Part shown: positions 28,249 through 36,340 of the stretch, piece after piece
Numbering within the stretch: position 1 is the first letter of the stretch
Layout of the letters: each line of letters starts with the position of its first letter
NCBI RefSeq assembly: GCF_014648395.1
Contig: NZ_BMRA01000019.1
Span: 1 to 64,000 of the forward strand
Length of the DNA: 64,000 nucleotides
Direction: 5' to 3'
Origin: Micromonospora fulviviridis
Lineage (GTDB): Bacteria; Actinomycetota; Actinomycetes; Mycobacteriales; Micromonosporaceae
The notes under the pieces: generated by a model
Told to the model about the DNA's origin: nothing
Databases searched by the model: none
The model's input: the letters and a program-made list of their open reading frames with translations, nothing else
Made by a program: the position numbers and the translations under genes

Positions 28249-29120
28249 GCGGTGCCCCAGAAGTCGGTGAGCCGGTAGAAGCCGCTGGTGAAGCCGAGTT
28301 GCCGGGCGAGGAAGTCGGCCTGCCGGGGGCAGGCGGGGGCGAGGTCGGCCAGCAGGCGCCGGCAGTGGTCGACCTGCTCCGCCAGGCGGCGCTCGATCTC
28401 CGCCGGGTCGTCCACCAGCATCAGCGCGTTGAGGTCGCCCCACTCCCGGTCGCGCCGGTGGGTGCCGAGGTCGTTGACCAGCCGCAGGGCCCGCTGCACC
28501 TCGTCGCTCACGGCGACGAGCCGGGGCAACGCGCGGTGCGTGCCGGCGTCGCCGCTGTGGATCCAGTGCGCCACGTTCACCACGGTCGCGGCGAGGTTGT
28601 CGGCGTTCGCCAGGTAGTCGTCGAGGGTGGGGCGGTCGGCCTGCTTCCAATCCCACTCGCGGGCCATGGCGTCGAGGGTGCGTTCCATCGCGTCCCGCCA
28701 CGGCCCGCGCAGCTCGGCGTAGGCGGGGGTGGCAGCGAGGTCGTCGCGCAGCTCGGCGAGGAACCGGCCCAGCGGGTCGTCGGGCGCGGCGCCGTCGACC
28801 ACGGCGAGGCAGGACTTGACGATCCGGTCGACCTCCGACCGGGAGGCCGCCAGGTGGTCGACCTGCCAGTCGACCGCGAAGCCCCAGAGCACGGCGCGGT
28901 TGGTCAGCGCCAGCTCCGCGGCGGTGCACCAGGGGGCGCTGAACGCCATCGCGAGGGCGATGCTGCTGAACAGCGTCGCGTCGAACGGCCGGCCGGGGAA
29001 CAGCTCGGCGTGCCCGGCGGCGCACCGCTGGAGGTCGCGCTGGCCCTTGGCGGCGAGGGCGCAGATGCGCCCCTGCTCCGCCGCCGCGGCGACCGGATCC
29101 GGTACCTCCCCGCCGGTCAT
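28245..29120 (-). CDS. Class I terpene synthase
   Basis: This 291-aa alpha-helical protein is a metal-dependent terpene synthase. The second metal motif NDLGTHRRDRE near 215 fits the NSE consensus (ND..T...D). The first Asp-rich motif is weak: AVDWQVDHL near 84 provides DxxxD. Short class I enzymes of this kind in actinobacteria ionise the diphosphate made by a neighbouring class II cyclase. Its ATG overlaps the P450 stop (ATGA) and its stop overlaps the class II start, so the three are one translational unit. The product is presumably a tri- or tetracyclic diterpene, but this is inferred from the pairing. Confidence 0.8.
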   Translation of the reverse strand: MTGGEVPDPVAAAAEQGRICALAAKGQRDLQRCAAGHAELFPGRPFDATLFSSIALAMAFSAPWCTAAELALTNRAVLWGFAVDWQVDHLAASRSEVDRIVKSCLAVVDGAAPDDPLGRFLAELRDDLAATPAYAELRGPWRDAMERTLDAMAREWDWKQADRPTLDDYLANADNLAATVVNVAHWIHSGDAGTHRALPRLVAVSDEVQRALRLVNDLGTHRRDREWGDLNALMLVDDPAEIERRLAEQVDHCRRLLADLAPACPRQADFLARQLGFTSGFYRLTDFWGTA

Positions 29121-30505
29121 GCCGGCTCCGCCCGCCGGTCGGCGGCGAGCAGGGTCAGCTCGACCCGTCCCCGTGGCCGCAGCGCCGCGGCCAGCCGCAG
29201 CCCGGGTACGCCGGGACGGCGCAGCCGGAAGCGGTAGCGGCTGAGCATCGTGGCGAGGATGAGCTGCGCCTCCAGGTAGAACAGGTACATCCCGAGGCAC
29301 TGGTGCGGGCCGCCGCCGAACGGGAAGTGGGCGTACCGGTGCCGGGCGCGGACACGCTCGGGCCGGAACCGTTCCGGGTCGAACTCGTCCGGCCGGTCCC
29401 AGAACTGCCGCATCCGCTGGGTGATCAGCGGGCTGGCCACCACGGTCGCCCCGGCCTCGATCGGCACGCCGTCGATGACGTCGGCGGCCACCGCGCGGCG
29501 CGGGATGATCCAGCCGATCGGGTAGAGCCGGAGCAGCTCGTCCAGGACCATCCGGGTGTAGGTGAGCTCGGCGAGGTGCTCGCGGCGTACCGGTTCGCCG
29601 CCCACCACCCGGTCGATCTCGGCGTAGAGCCGGTCGGCGACGTCGGGCCGCTGCTCCAGGTGGGGCCAGGCCCAGGTGAGCACGTTGATGGTGGTCTCGG
29701 TGGTGGCCGCGAACATGGCCACGGTGTCGTTGCGGACCTGCCGCTCGTCGAGCTGCTGGCCGTCGTCGGTGCGGGCCCGCCACAGCGTGGAGATGATGTC
29801 GTCGCCCTGGTCGGCCACCGCCCGGGTCTCCCGGACGATCGGCACCAGCACCTCGTCGACGACGCGCACCGCGCGGCGGAACGGGCGGTCCCCCGGCATG
29901 GGCAGCGAGAGCGGGGCGAACGGCACGACGATCCGGGGGATCACCGCGGTGGCGATGACGTCCTGGGCGTCGATCACCCGCAGCGCGTCCGGCACGGAGA
30001 TCTTGTCGGCGAAGAGCACCCGCATGATCGCCCGGCTGACGATCCGGGCCTGCTCGGCGCCGATGTCGACGGCACGCCCGGCGCGGAAGGGCTCGTCCAG
30101 CTCGTCGACGGCGTCCCGGACGGCGTCGGCCATGCCGTCGATCAGCGCCTCCACCCGCTTGGCGGTGAACATCGGCTGGAGCATCCGGCGGCTGGCCGAC
30201 CAGATCTGGCCCTCGCCGAGGATGCCCTCGCCGAACAGCCGCTTGACCGGGCGCCAGAACAGTCCGTCGCCGGCCCGTTCGTAGTTGTCCGCCCGGTCGC
30301 GGAGCACGTGCTGGACGTGCCGGGGGTGGGTGACCAGGTAGGGACGGAACGATCCCAGGTTCAGCCGGACGAGATCACCCCCGGTCCGGTTGCCCACGTC
30401 GATCAGCGCCCGGGCCGGGTCGCGGAGCATGCCGGGCAGGATCTGCCGCAGGGGAACGGGGTGCGGCCGCCCGGTGGGCCGGGGCGCGACCGGCGACTCG
30501 TCCAC
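29117..30505 (-). CDS. Cytochrome P450 of the terpenoid operon
   Basis: This 462-aa heme monooxygenase begins the operon. Heme loop FPFGGGPHQCLGM carries the Cys ligand near 403, the I-helix reads AATTETT near 271 with the conserved Thr pair, and the K-helix ExxR is DELLR. Lack of a membrane anchor is typical for bacterial P450s. It likely oxidises the terpene made by the two downstream enzymes. The GTG at 30505 is preferred to the ATG at 30574 because GAGGGAG stands 8 nt upstream. No ferredoxin, ferredoxin reductase or geranylgeranyl diphosphate synthase gene is in the window, so these must be supplied from elsewhere. Confidence 0.93.
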   Translation of the reverse strand: MDESPVAPRPTGRPHPVPLRQILPGMLRDPARALIDVGNRTGGDLVRLNLGSFRPYLVTHPRHVQHVLRDRADNYERAGDGLFWRPVKRLFGEGILGEGQIWSASRRMLQPMFTAKRVEALIDGMADAVRDAVDELDEPFRAGRAVDIGAEQARIVSRAIMRVLFADKISVPDALRVIDAQDVIATAVIPRIVVPFAPLSLPMPGDRPFRRAVRVVDEVLVPIVRETRAVADQGDDIISTLWRARTDDGQQLDERQVRNDTVAMFAATTETTINVLTWAWPHLEQRPDVADRLYAEIDRVVGGEPVRREHLAELTYTRMVLDELLRLYPIGWIIPRRAVAADVIDGVPIEAGATVVASPLITQRMRQFWDRPDEFDPERFRPERVRARHRYAHFPFGGGPHQCLGMYLFYLEAQLILATMLSRYRFRLRRPGVPGLRLAAALRPRGRVELTLLAADRRAEPA

Positions 30506-30875
30506 GTGAATGGCTCCCTCAGTTCTACCCAGGGTCGCGACAACGTCATGACCCGTGACGTTGCCCGCGAGCATGCCATCCTGAACGACGGATAAAAAGG
30601 CGGACAGGAAAATATCTCACTCCACAACAATCCCAGTGTCGACAATGGAGCCGGTGGGATTTGCGTCACGCCGGAAGGCTTCCCGCACCGGCCATCCTCC
30701 ACCGTGGACTCCGCCGCCGAACTCCGGCGCAGGTCCGGCCGGCACCGCCCGTCGACCCGATGGCCGCCGCCGCCCGAGCCGCCCGCCACCCGGCGGCGGC
30801 CCGGCTCGATCGACTCCTGCCGGCCGACTGGGAAGAACGCGGGCGCGTGCCCGCCCCCTGTGCCAAGCTTCGGGC
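30506..30875. other. Gap between divergent P450 operon and DUF2630 gene
   Basis: This 370-bp gap contains the inverted repeat at 30541-30563 and an AT-rich patch near 30590-30640 that is a likely promoter area for the P450 operon. No gene is seen. Confidence 0.4.
30541..30563. promoter_or_regulatory. Candidate operator of the terpenoid operon
   Basis: CAACGTCA (30541-30548) is exactly inverted at 30556-30563 with 7 bp between. It lies 36 bp before the P450 GTG, where a repressor would block transcription. No regulator gene is adjacent. Confidence 0.5.
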
Positions 30876-31124
30876 ATGGACGACAAGACCATCCTGAGCC
30901 GGATCTCCGAACTCGTCGACGAGGAGCACCGGCTGCGCGCGGCAGCGCAGGAGCACGAGGCCGGCACCGACGACGAGGCCAAGGAGCGGCTACGGGCCCT
31001 GGAGGAATCCCTCGACCAGTGCTGGGACCTGCTCCGCCGCCGCCGGGCGGCGCGCCAGGCGCACGGCGACCCGGATGCCCAGGGCCAGCGCCCGGTGACC
31101 GAGGTCGAGCGCTACCTCCAGTGA
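30876..31124 (+). CDS. DUF2630 family protein
   Basis: This 82-aa protein is nearly all helical and charged. The form ILSRISELVDEEHRLRA followed by ERLRALEESLDQCWDLLRRRRAARQ is typical of the DUF2630 family, small actinobacterial proteins of unknown role. The ATG at 30876 fits the family start. It ends at a bidirectional terminator. Confidence 0.8.
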   Translation: MDDKTILSRISELVDEEHRLRAAAQEHEAGTDDEAKERLRALEESLDQCWDLLRRRRAARQAHGDPDAQGQRPVTEVERYLQ

Positions 31125-31156
31125 CCCCGGGCCGGCGCTCGGCCCCTGCGGCGGCT

Positions 31157-31184
31157 TCCCGGGCGGGCTGTCACCCGCCCGGGA
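31157..31184. terminator. Bidirectional intrinsic terminator
   Basis: A perfect 11-bp stem (31157-31167 with 31174-31184) with a 6-nt loop lies between the convergent DUF2630 and RIO kinase genes. Confidence 0.7.
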
Positions 31185-31194
31185 CGCGACGCGC

Positions 31195-32124
31195 TCAGCG
31201 GAGGCCCGCCTCCCGCAGCAGCACCTCGGTCAGCGCCTCCGGGTCGGTGTCCGTGGCGGGCAGGCCGCGGGCGGTGAACCAGGTGCCGACCACCCGGACG
31301 TCCCGGGCCAGGAACTCCGCGCCCTGCGGGTTGGCCACCACGTCGACCACCTGCGGCAGGTCGATCATGACCAGCCGCCCGGCGTGCACCAGCAGGTTGT
31401 ACGGGGACAGGTCGCCGTGGGCGTACCCGGCGCGGGCCAGCACGACCAGAGCGTCGACCAGTTGCTCCCAGAGGTCGCGCAACTCGGCGCCCTCGGGCCG
31501 GAGCTGGGCCAGCCGGGGCGCGGCCTGGCCCGCCTCGGCGTCCCCGACGAACTCCAGCATCAGCTCGGTGCCGAGCAGCTGCACCGGGTAGGGCACGGCG
31601 ATCCGCCCGGAGGCGGCGCCGATCTCCCAGAGCCGGGCGAGCGCGGCGAACTCGGCCGCCGCCCACTGCCCGGCGATCATCTGGCGGCCGAACGAGGTCC
31701 GGCCGGCCATCGCCCGCATCTCCCGGGATCGGCGCACCCGGCGCCCCTCCAGGTAGCCGGCGTCCCGGTGGAAGAGGCGGTGCTGGGGGTCCCGGTACCG
31801 CTTGGCGGCCAGCAGGCAGCCGCGGCCGGTGTCCGGCACGGCCCGGCGGACCAGGTGGACGTCCGCCTCCTTGCCGGTCTTCAGCACCCCCAGCTCGGTG
31901 TCCTTCGCGGCCAGCTCGGTGACCAGCCAGTCCGGGTGGGGTTCGGGCCCGTGCACGGCCAGATCCCAGGAGGACCAGCTGTCCTCCGCGTCCGGCTCGG
32001 CGTCGGGGTCGGCGAGGGCCGGCTCGGCGTGCCGGCCCCGCTTCAGGAAATTCGGTTCGTCGTCGTCAAAGCGGCTCTTGCCGCGGCCACGGCGCTGCGG
32101 CGCCGGGAAGTCGTGATCGCGCAC
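31195..32124 (-). CDS. RIO-family serine/threonine kinase
   Basis: This 309-aa protein is an atypical RIO kinase. The glycine-poor P-loop area is LGVLKTGKEADVHLV, the ATP-binding Lys is in LLAAKRYRD, the catalytic loop is GYAHGDLSPYNLL and the metal loop VMIDLPQ. RIO1/RIO2 proteins act in ribosome maturation in archaea and eukaryotes; bacterial roles are little known. The GTG at 32124 gives the usual start RDHDFPAPQRRGRGKSRFDD; an ORF continues upstream to 32217 but reads less like protein. The N-terminal 70 residues are charged and probably disordered. Confidence 0.85.
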   Translation of the reverse strand: MRDHDFPAPQRRGRGKSRFDDDEPNFLKRGRHAEPALADPDAEPDAEDSWSSWDLAVHGPEPHPDWLVTELAAKDTELGVLKTGKEADVHLVRRAVPDTGRGCLLAAKRYRDPQHRLFHRDAGYLEGRRVRRSREMRAMAGRTSFGRQMIAGQWAAAEFAALARLWEIGAASGRIAVPYPVQLLGTELMLEFVGDAEAGQAAPRLAQLRPEGAELRDLWEQLVDALVVLARAGYAHGDLSPYNLLVHAGRLVMIDLPQVVDVVANPQGAEFLARDVRVVGTWFTARGLPATDTDPEALTEVLLREAGLR

Positions 32125-32285
32125 GGGTGGATCGGTCCTTCGATCGAGGCTGGTGGAGGCAGGTGGTACGAACCTGCAAAGACGGCCATGACCGACCTCC
32201 TCTCCTCGACCGGGCATCCCCGGCTGCGCCCTCGCGCCGCACCATGCTCACGGGGCGGCCGCGGGCGGGTCAACCGAATTACCGC

Positions 32286-32930
32286 TCAGCCGGCCAGGAC
32301 GGCGGCCACCGCGGCGATCAGCCCGTCCACCGTGCGGGTCGGCGCGAACCGGGTGTCCGACCAGCGGCGCCCGCGATGCAGCCAGACGCTGGGCAGCCCC
32401 ACCGCGGTCGCCCCGCCGATGTCCGCCTCCGGGCTGTCGCCGATCACCCAGGCGCCGCGCAGCGGCATCCGGGCCCGCTGGGCGGCCAGCGCGAAGATCC
32501 GCGGGTTGGGCTTGCTGACCCCGGCCTCCTCGGAGATCACCCAGTCGGCGACGTACCGGTCCAGCCCGGTCTGGCGGATCTTGGCGTCCTGCTGGCGGGA
32601 CGTGCCGTTGGTGACCACCACCGGCACCCAGCCGGCGTCGTCGGCGATCCGCAGCGCGCAGGCCACCAGCGGGTCCAGCCGGGTGAACCCCACCACGCCG
32701 TCGTGCAGCTCCTCGACCAGGTCGATGGAGGGGATACGCAGCCCGTACCGGTCCCGGATGGCGTCGGCGACGTCCCATCGGTCGGTCAGGCCGTCGGCGT
32801 CGACGGAGAGCAGCCAGTCGATGTCGGTGGGCGGCGCGCCGACGCTGTCCAGGAACCGCTCACCCCAGGCGCGGAACGGCCCCTCGCGGTCGAGCAGGGT
32901 GTTGTCCAGATCCAGCAGGAGCAACGGCAC
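32286..32930 (-). CDS. HAD-superfamily hydrolase
   Basis: This 214-aa phosphatase-like enzyme has the four HAD motifs: LLLDLDNTLLD with the nucleophile Asp at the start, VVVTNGTS near 107, SKPNPRIF with Lys near 144 and WVIGDSPEADIGGA near 162. The helical cap between motifs 1 and 2 makes it subfamily I, like phosphoglycolate or nucleotide phosphatases. The GTG start has AGGGTG upstream. It may share an operon with the nitrilase-family gene 55 bp upstream. Confidence 0.9.
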   Translation of the reverse strand: MPLLLLDLDNTLLDREGPFRAWGERFLDSVGAPPTDIDWLLSVDADGLTDRWDVADAIRDRYGLRIPSIDLVEELHDGVVGFTRLDPLVACALRIADDAGWVPVVVTNGTSRQQDAKIRQTGLDRYVADWVISEEAGVSKPNPRIFALAAQRARMPLRGAWVIGDSPEADIGGATAVGLPSVWLHRGRRWSDTRFAPTRTVDGLIAAVAAVLAG

Positions 32931-32985
32931 TCGGGCACCCTACGGGACGGGGTGCGCCACCGACAGGGCCGAGGGCACCAGGCCG

Positions 32986-33840
32986 TCAGCCGACGAGCGC
33001 CGTCCGGGCCAGCCCCTGGTCGGGCAGGCGGTCGGCGAGCATGGTGTGCGCCGCCCGGGTGGCGCCCAGGGCGGCCGGGTCGAGGGTCGCCACCAGCACG
33101 TCCTCGCCGGTGTCCGCGCCCCGGACCAGCGCCCGGCCCTCCGGCTCGTAGACCGCCGCCCCACCGTTGAACCGCCACGGGTCCGCGCCGTCGACCGAGT
33201 TGGCGAAGACCACGTACATGGTGTTGTCCAGGGCGCGCGCGGCGTAGTAGAGGTCGCGGCGGTGCTCGGAGCCGGCCAGGTAGCCGCTCGGGCAGAGGTA
33301 GCCGTGCGCGCCGTCGTCGGCGGCGGCCCGGCCGTGCTCGGGGAAGCAGCCGTCGTAGCAGATGCCGAGGCCGAACCGCCAGTCGTCGACCAGCAGCGTG
33401 GCGCCCCGCCGGCCGGCGACGAACAGCTCGCGCTCGCCGCCCCAGAGCTGCTGTTTGTCGTAGCCGACGGTGACCGCGCCGGTCGGGTCGACCACGAGCG
33501 AGGAGATGGTGCGCCGCCGGTCGGGGTGGCGGACCGCCGCACCGATCACGACGCTCGTCGCGCCGTCGCGGGCGGCCGCGCGCAGCGGGTCCAGCCGCGG
33601 GTCGTCGACCCGGCCCTCGGCGTCGGCGGCCACGTCGGTGGCGGCCGGGTCGGCGCCCAGGGTCGGTGGGTGGTACGCGGGCAGGAACAGCTCCGGCAGC
33701 ACCACCACCCGGGCGCCGGCGGCCCGGCCGACGAGGCGGGCGGCGGTGGCGGCGTTGCCGGCGACGTCACCGGGGACGGGCTCGGCCTGCACGGTGGCCA
33801 CGGTCAGCGGACGGACGGGGAGTGGCACGGCCTGGGTCAC
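32986..33840 (-). CDS. Carbon-nitrogen hydrolase (nitrilase superfamily)
   Basis: This amidase-like enzyme of about 284 aa shows the Glu-Lys-Cys triad: VLPELFLPAYHPP, VGYDKQQLWGGERELF and GLGICYDGCFPEHGR. Members hydrolyse amides or carbamoyl compounds in nitrogen recycling. The start is uncertain: GTG 33840 gives the compact TQAVPLPVRPLTVATVQAEP start, whereas an in-frame ATG at 33879 adds 13 residues; neither has a good ribosome site. It is divergent from acnR, and its promoter would cover the putative AcnR site. Substrate is unknown. Confidence 0.85.
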   Translation of the reverse strand: MTQAVPLPVRPLTVATVQAEPVPGDVAGNAATAARLVGRAAGARVVVLPELFLPAYHPPTLGADPAATDVAADAEGRVDDPRLDPLRAAARDGATSVVIGAAVRHPDRRRTISSLVVDPTGAVTVGYDKQQLWGGERELFVAGRRGATLLVDDWRFGLGICYDGCFPEHGRAAADDGAHGYLCPSGYLAGSEHRRDLYYAARALDNTMYVVFANSVDGADPWRFNGGAAVYEPEGRALVRGADTGEDVLVATLDPAALGATRAAHTMLADRLPDQGLARTALVG

Positions 33841-33894
33841 CGGAGGATGGTAACCGGCGGGGCCGACCGGGCGGATCATGCGAAAACCGCATCT

Positions 33895-33913
33895 CAAGCC
33901 GTACGTACGGTTT
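33895..33913. promoter_or_regulatory. Putative AcnR operator upstream of its own gene
   Basis: CAAGCCGTACGTACGGTTT contains the 12-bp palindrome CCGTACGTACGG and matches the aconitase site at 16472-16490 in 17 of 19 positions. It lies 33 bp before the acnR GTG, suited to autoregulation, and also precedes the divergent nitrilase-family gene. Confidence 0.65.
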
Positions 33914-33946
33914 GCATCGACCGGGTCCACCTGGAACGATCGTGGC

Positions 33947-34519
33947 GTGCCCAGAGTAAGCCAGGACCAGCTCGACGCGCGCCGACAGGAGATCCTCGGC
34001 GCCGCGCGGGCGTGTTTCGCTCGACACGGCTACGAGGGTGCCACCGTCCGCCGGCTGGAGGAGGCCACCGGGCTGTCCCGCGGCGCGATCTTCCACCACT
34101 TCCGGGACAAGGACTCGCTCTTCCTCGCGGTGGCCGAGGACGACGCCGCGGTCATGGTGGAGACCGTGGCCCGCAACGGCCTGGTCCAGGTGATGCGGGA
34201 CCTGCTGGCCCGGGCCATCTCCCCGGACACCACCGGCTGGCTCGGCAGCCAGCTCGAGGTGTCCCGGCGGTTGCGCACCGACCCGGCGTTCGCCAAGCGC
34301 TGGGCGGAACGCTCGGCGGCGATCGCCGAGGCCACCCGGGAGCGCCTGCTGCGCCAGCGGGAGGCCGGCGTGCTCCGCGACGACGTGCCGATCGACGTGC
34401 TGGCCCAGTTCCTGGAGCTGGCGTACGACGGGCTCGTGCTGCACCTGGCGATGGGCCGTCCCGCCGGTGACCTGGGCCGGGTGCTCGACCTGGTCGAGGA
34501 GGCCGTCCGCCGGCACTGA
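33947..34519 (+). CDS. acnR: AcnR-like TetR-family repressor of aconitase
   Basis: This 190-aa TetR regulator resembles AcnR, the aconitase repressor of corynebacteria, over its whole length. The DNA-binding part RRQEILGAARACFARHGYEG, TVRRLEEATGLSRG and AIFHHFRDKDSLFLAVA is highly similar, and the ligand domain keeps NGLVQVMRDLL and LRTDPAFAKRW. In corynebacteria AcnR represses acn in response to iron and citrate. Here acnA is about 17 kb away on the same strand rather than adjacent, but both genes carry the same upstream site. GTG at 33947 fits the family start (PRVSQDQLDARR). Confidence 0.88.
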   Translation: MPRVSQDQLDARRQEILGAARACFARHGYEGATVRRLEEATGLSRGAIFHHFRDKDSLFLAVAEDDAAVMVETVARNGLVQVMRDLLARAISPDTTGWLGSQLEVSRRLRTDPAFAKRWAERSAAIAEATRERLLRQREAGVLRDDVPIDVLAQFLELAYDGLVLHLAMGRPAGDLGRVLDLVEEAVRRH

Positions 34520-34619
34520 CCGGCGCGGGTCTCGGTCCGGTAACTCGACCGGCTGGGAAGATCACCGCTGGCGCACCTGCTCCACAATGAGCCGCGACCC
34601 CTCGCGACAGGAGCAGAGC

Positions 34620-35522
34620 ATGACCGTCCTCGCGGGCGACACCTGGGGCGTCCCCGGCCCCGTCTTCCTCCGCTGGTACCTCGTGGCGGCCGTCGTGCTG
34701 GTCGTCGGCGCGCTGGTGTACCGGTGGCGCGCGCTGGCCGGCACCCCGGTCCACGACGGTGGGCCGCTCGGGCCGCAGCAGGTCGCGTACCTCAACGGGG
34801 GCGAACAGCTCGCCGTCTGGACCGCGCTCGGCGGGCTGCGCCGGGCCGGCGCGGTCGGCGTACGCCCCGACCGGCGGCTCACCACCGGCGGCCCGCTGCC
34901 GGCCGGGGTCACCCCGCTGGACCAGGCGATCCACCACGCGGCGAGCCGGGGCCTGCGCTCCCGGGAGCTGGGCCGGGACGAGTGGGTCCGGCGCGCCCTC
35001 GACGAGCTGCGCGACGGTCTCGTGCGACGGGGCCTGGCACTGGACAAGGAGCGGCGGGCGACGCTGCGCCGCGGGGCGCTGCTCGTCGGGGCCCTGCTCG
35101 CGCTCGGCTTCGTCCGGGCCTTCGCCGGGATGTCCAACAGCCGGCCCGTCGGCTGGCTGATGCTCACCCTGGTGCCGCTCTTCATCGCGTTCCTGCTCCT
35201 CAACCGGGTGCCGTGGCGCACCCGGGCGGCCGACCGGGCGCTGCGCGAGCTGCGCCGCCAGCACACCTGGCTGCGCCCCTCCGCCGCACCGGCGTACGCC
35301 ACCTACGGCCCGTCCGACGCGGCGATGGGTGTGGCGCTGTTCGGCACCGCCACCCTGTGGAGCATGGACCCGGGCTTCGCCGAGCAGGCCGAGATCCAGC
35401 GCCAGGCGATGGGGGCGAGCGGGAGCTCGGGCAGCTCGTGCGGCGGCGGCAGCTCCTGCGGCGGGGGCAGCTCCTGCGGGGGCGGTGGCGGCTGCGGCGG
35501 CGGTGGCGGGTGCGGCGGATGA
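34620..35522 (+). CDS. TIGR04222-type membrane protein with Cys/Gly tail (candidate MNIO substrate)
   Basis: This 300-aa protein has transmembrane helices at about 16-34, 157-175 and 183-202. Arg/Lys-rich flanks after the first, before the second and after the third helix place the large loop and the C-terminus in the cytoplasm. The domain matches the actinobacterial TIGR04222 family. The last 35 residues are Gly/Ser/Cys only, with Cys274, 280, 286, 292 and 298, exactly six apart (SSCGGG repeats, then CGGGGG). I see no Cys elsewhere. The ATG has AGGAG 7 nt upstream. Its stop overlaps the ATG of the DUF692/MNIO gene (ATGA). MNIO enzymes modify Cys residues of peptides, so the tail is the likely substrate. 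This role is inferred. Confidence 0.85.
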   Translation: MTVLAGDTWGVPGPVFLRWYLVAAVVLVVGALVYRWRALAGTPVHDGGPLGPQQVAYLNGGEQLAVWTALGGLRRAGAVGVRPDRRLTTGGPLPAGVTPLDQAIHHAASRGLRSRELGRDEWVRRALDELRDGLVRRGLALDKERRATLRRGALLVGALLALGFVRAFAGMSNSRPVGWLMLTLVPLFIAFLLLNRVPWRTRAADRALRELRRQHTWLRPSAAPAYATYGPSDAAMGVALFGTATLWSMDPGFAEQAEIQRQAMGASGSSGSSCGGGSSCGGGSSCGGGGGCGGGGGCGG

Positions 35523-36340
35523 CGACCGGCCCGTCCGGTGTGGGCATCGGGTGGCGGTCGGAGATCGCCGGCTTCGTGGCCGGCCTGCCCGGGCTGCGCT
35601 TCGTCGAGGTCGTCGCGGAGGCGGTCGCCCCGGCCGGGCCGCTCCCCGACGGCCTGGCCGAGCTGCGCGGGCGGGGCGTCACCGTCGTACCCCACGGGGT
35701 GAAGCTCTCCCTCGGCGGCGCGGAACCGGTCGACCCGGCCCGGGTGGCGCACCTGGCCGGTGTGGCCACGGCGCTGGACGCGCCGCTGGTCAGCGAGCAC
35801 ATCGCGTTCGTCCGGGCCGGCGGCCTGGAGGCCGGTCACCTGCTGCCGCTGCCGCGCAGCCGGGAGGCCGTGGCCGCGGTGGTGGCAAACGTGCGGCGGG
35901 CGCAGGCGGAGCTGCCGGTGCCGCTGGCCCTGGAGCCGATCGCCGCGCTCTTCGACTGGCCGGACGACGAGCTGGACGAGGCCGACTTCCTCACCGAGAT
36001 CCTCGACGCCACCGGGGCGCTGCTGCTGCTCGACGTCGCGAACGTGCACGCCAACGCCCGCAACCGGGGCGGCGACCCGGCCGCCCTGCTGGACCGGCTG
36101 CCGCTGGACCGGATCGCCTACGTGCACGTGGCTGGCGGAGCCGAGCAGGGCGGCTTCTACCACGACACGCACACCGACCCGGTCCCCGCCGAGGTGCTCG
36201 ACCTGGTCCGCGAGCTGTGCGGCCGGCGTCGGCCACCGGCGCTGCTGCTGGAGCGCGACGGACACTACCCGCCCGCCGCCGAGCTGCGCGGCGAGTTGGA
36301 CGCCCTCGCCGCCGCGTCCGGGTACCCGGTGGTCACGTGA
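35519..36340 (+). CDS. DUF692 / MNIO multinuclear non-heme iron oxidative enzyme
   Basis: This 273-aa TIM-barrel protein belongs to DUF692, the MNIO family (MbnB, TglH, ChrH, BufB), which uses two or three irons to oxidise Cys, Asp or other residues of ribosomal peptides. Expected metal ligands can be placed: His59 (VPHGVKLSLG), His94 (VSEHIAF), Glu139 (LALEPIAALF), Asp172 and His177 (LLLDVANVHANARN), His203 (YVHVAGG), His215, Asp216 and His218 (FYHDTHTDPVP) and Glu245 (LLERDGHYP). It differs from MbnB/TglH in having EPIAAL where ENP is usual. It is coupled by overlaps to the Cys-tailed membrane protein before it and the short protein after it. Confidence 0.9.
   Translation: MTTGPSGVGIGWRSEIAGFVAGLPGLRFVEVVAEAVAPAGPLPDGLAELRGRGVTVVPHGVKLSLGGAEPVDPARVAHLAGVATALDAPLVSEHIAFVRAGGLEAGHLLPLPRSREAVAAVVANVRRAQAELPVPLALEPIAALFDWPDDELDEADFLTEILDATGALLLLDVANVHANARNRGGDPAALLDRLPLDRIAYVHVAGGAEQGGFYHDTHTDPVPAEVLDLVRELCGRRRPPALLLERDGHYPPAAELRGELDALAAASGYPVVT

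Noticed and set aside
28245..29120. Squalene/phytoene synthase
   Set aside because: The head-to-head synthase motifs were not found, while the NDxxTxxxD motif and pairing with a class II cyclase fit a terpene synthase.
35433..35519. Cys/Gly tail as a sequencing or low-complexity artefact
   Set aside because: Cys codons keep an exact six-codon spacing, Ser and Gly codons vary, and the frame ends in an ATGA overlap with the next gene, all signs of real coding sequence.
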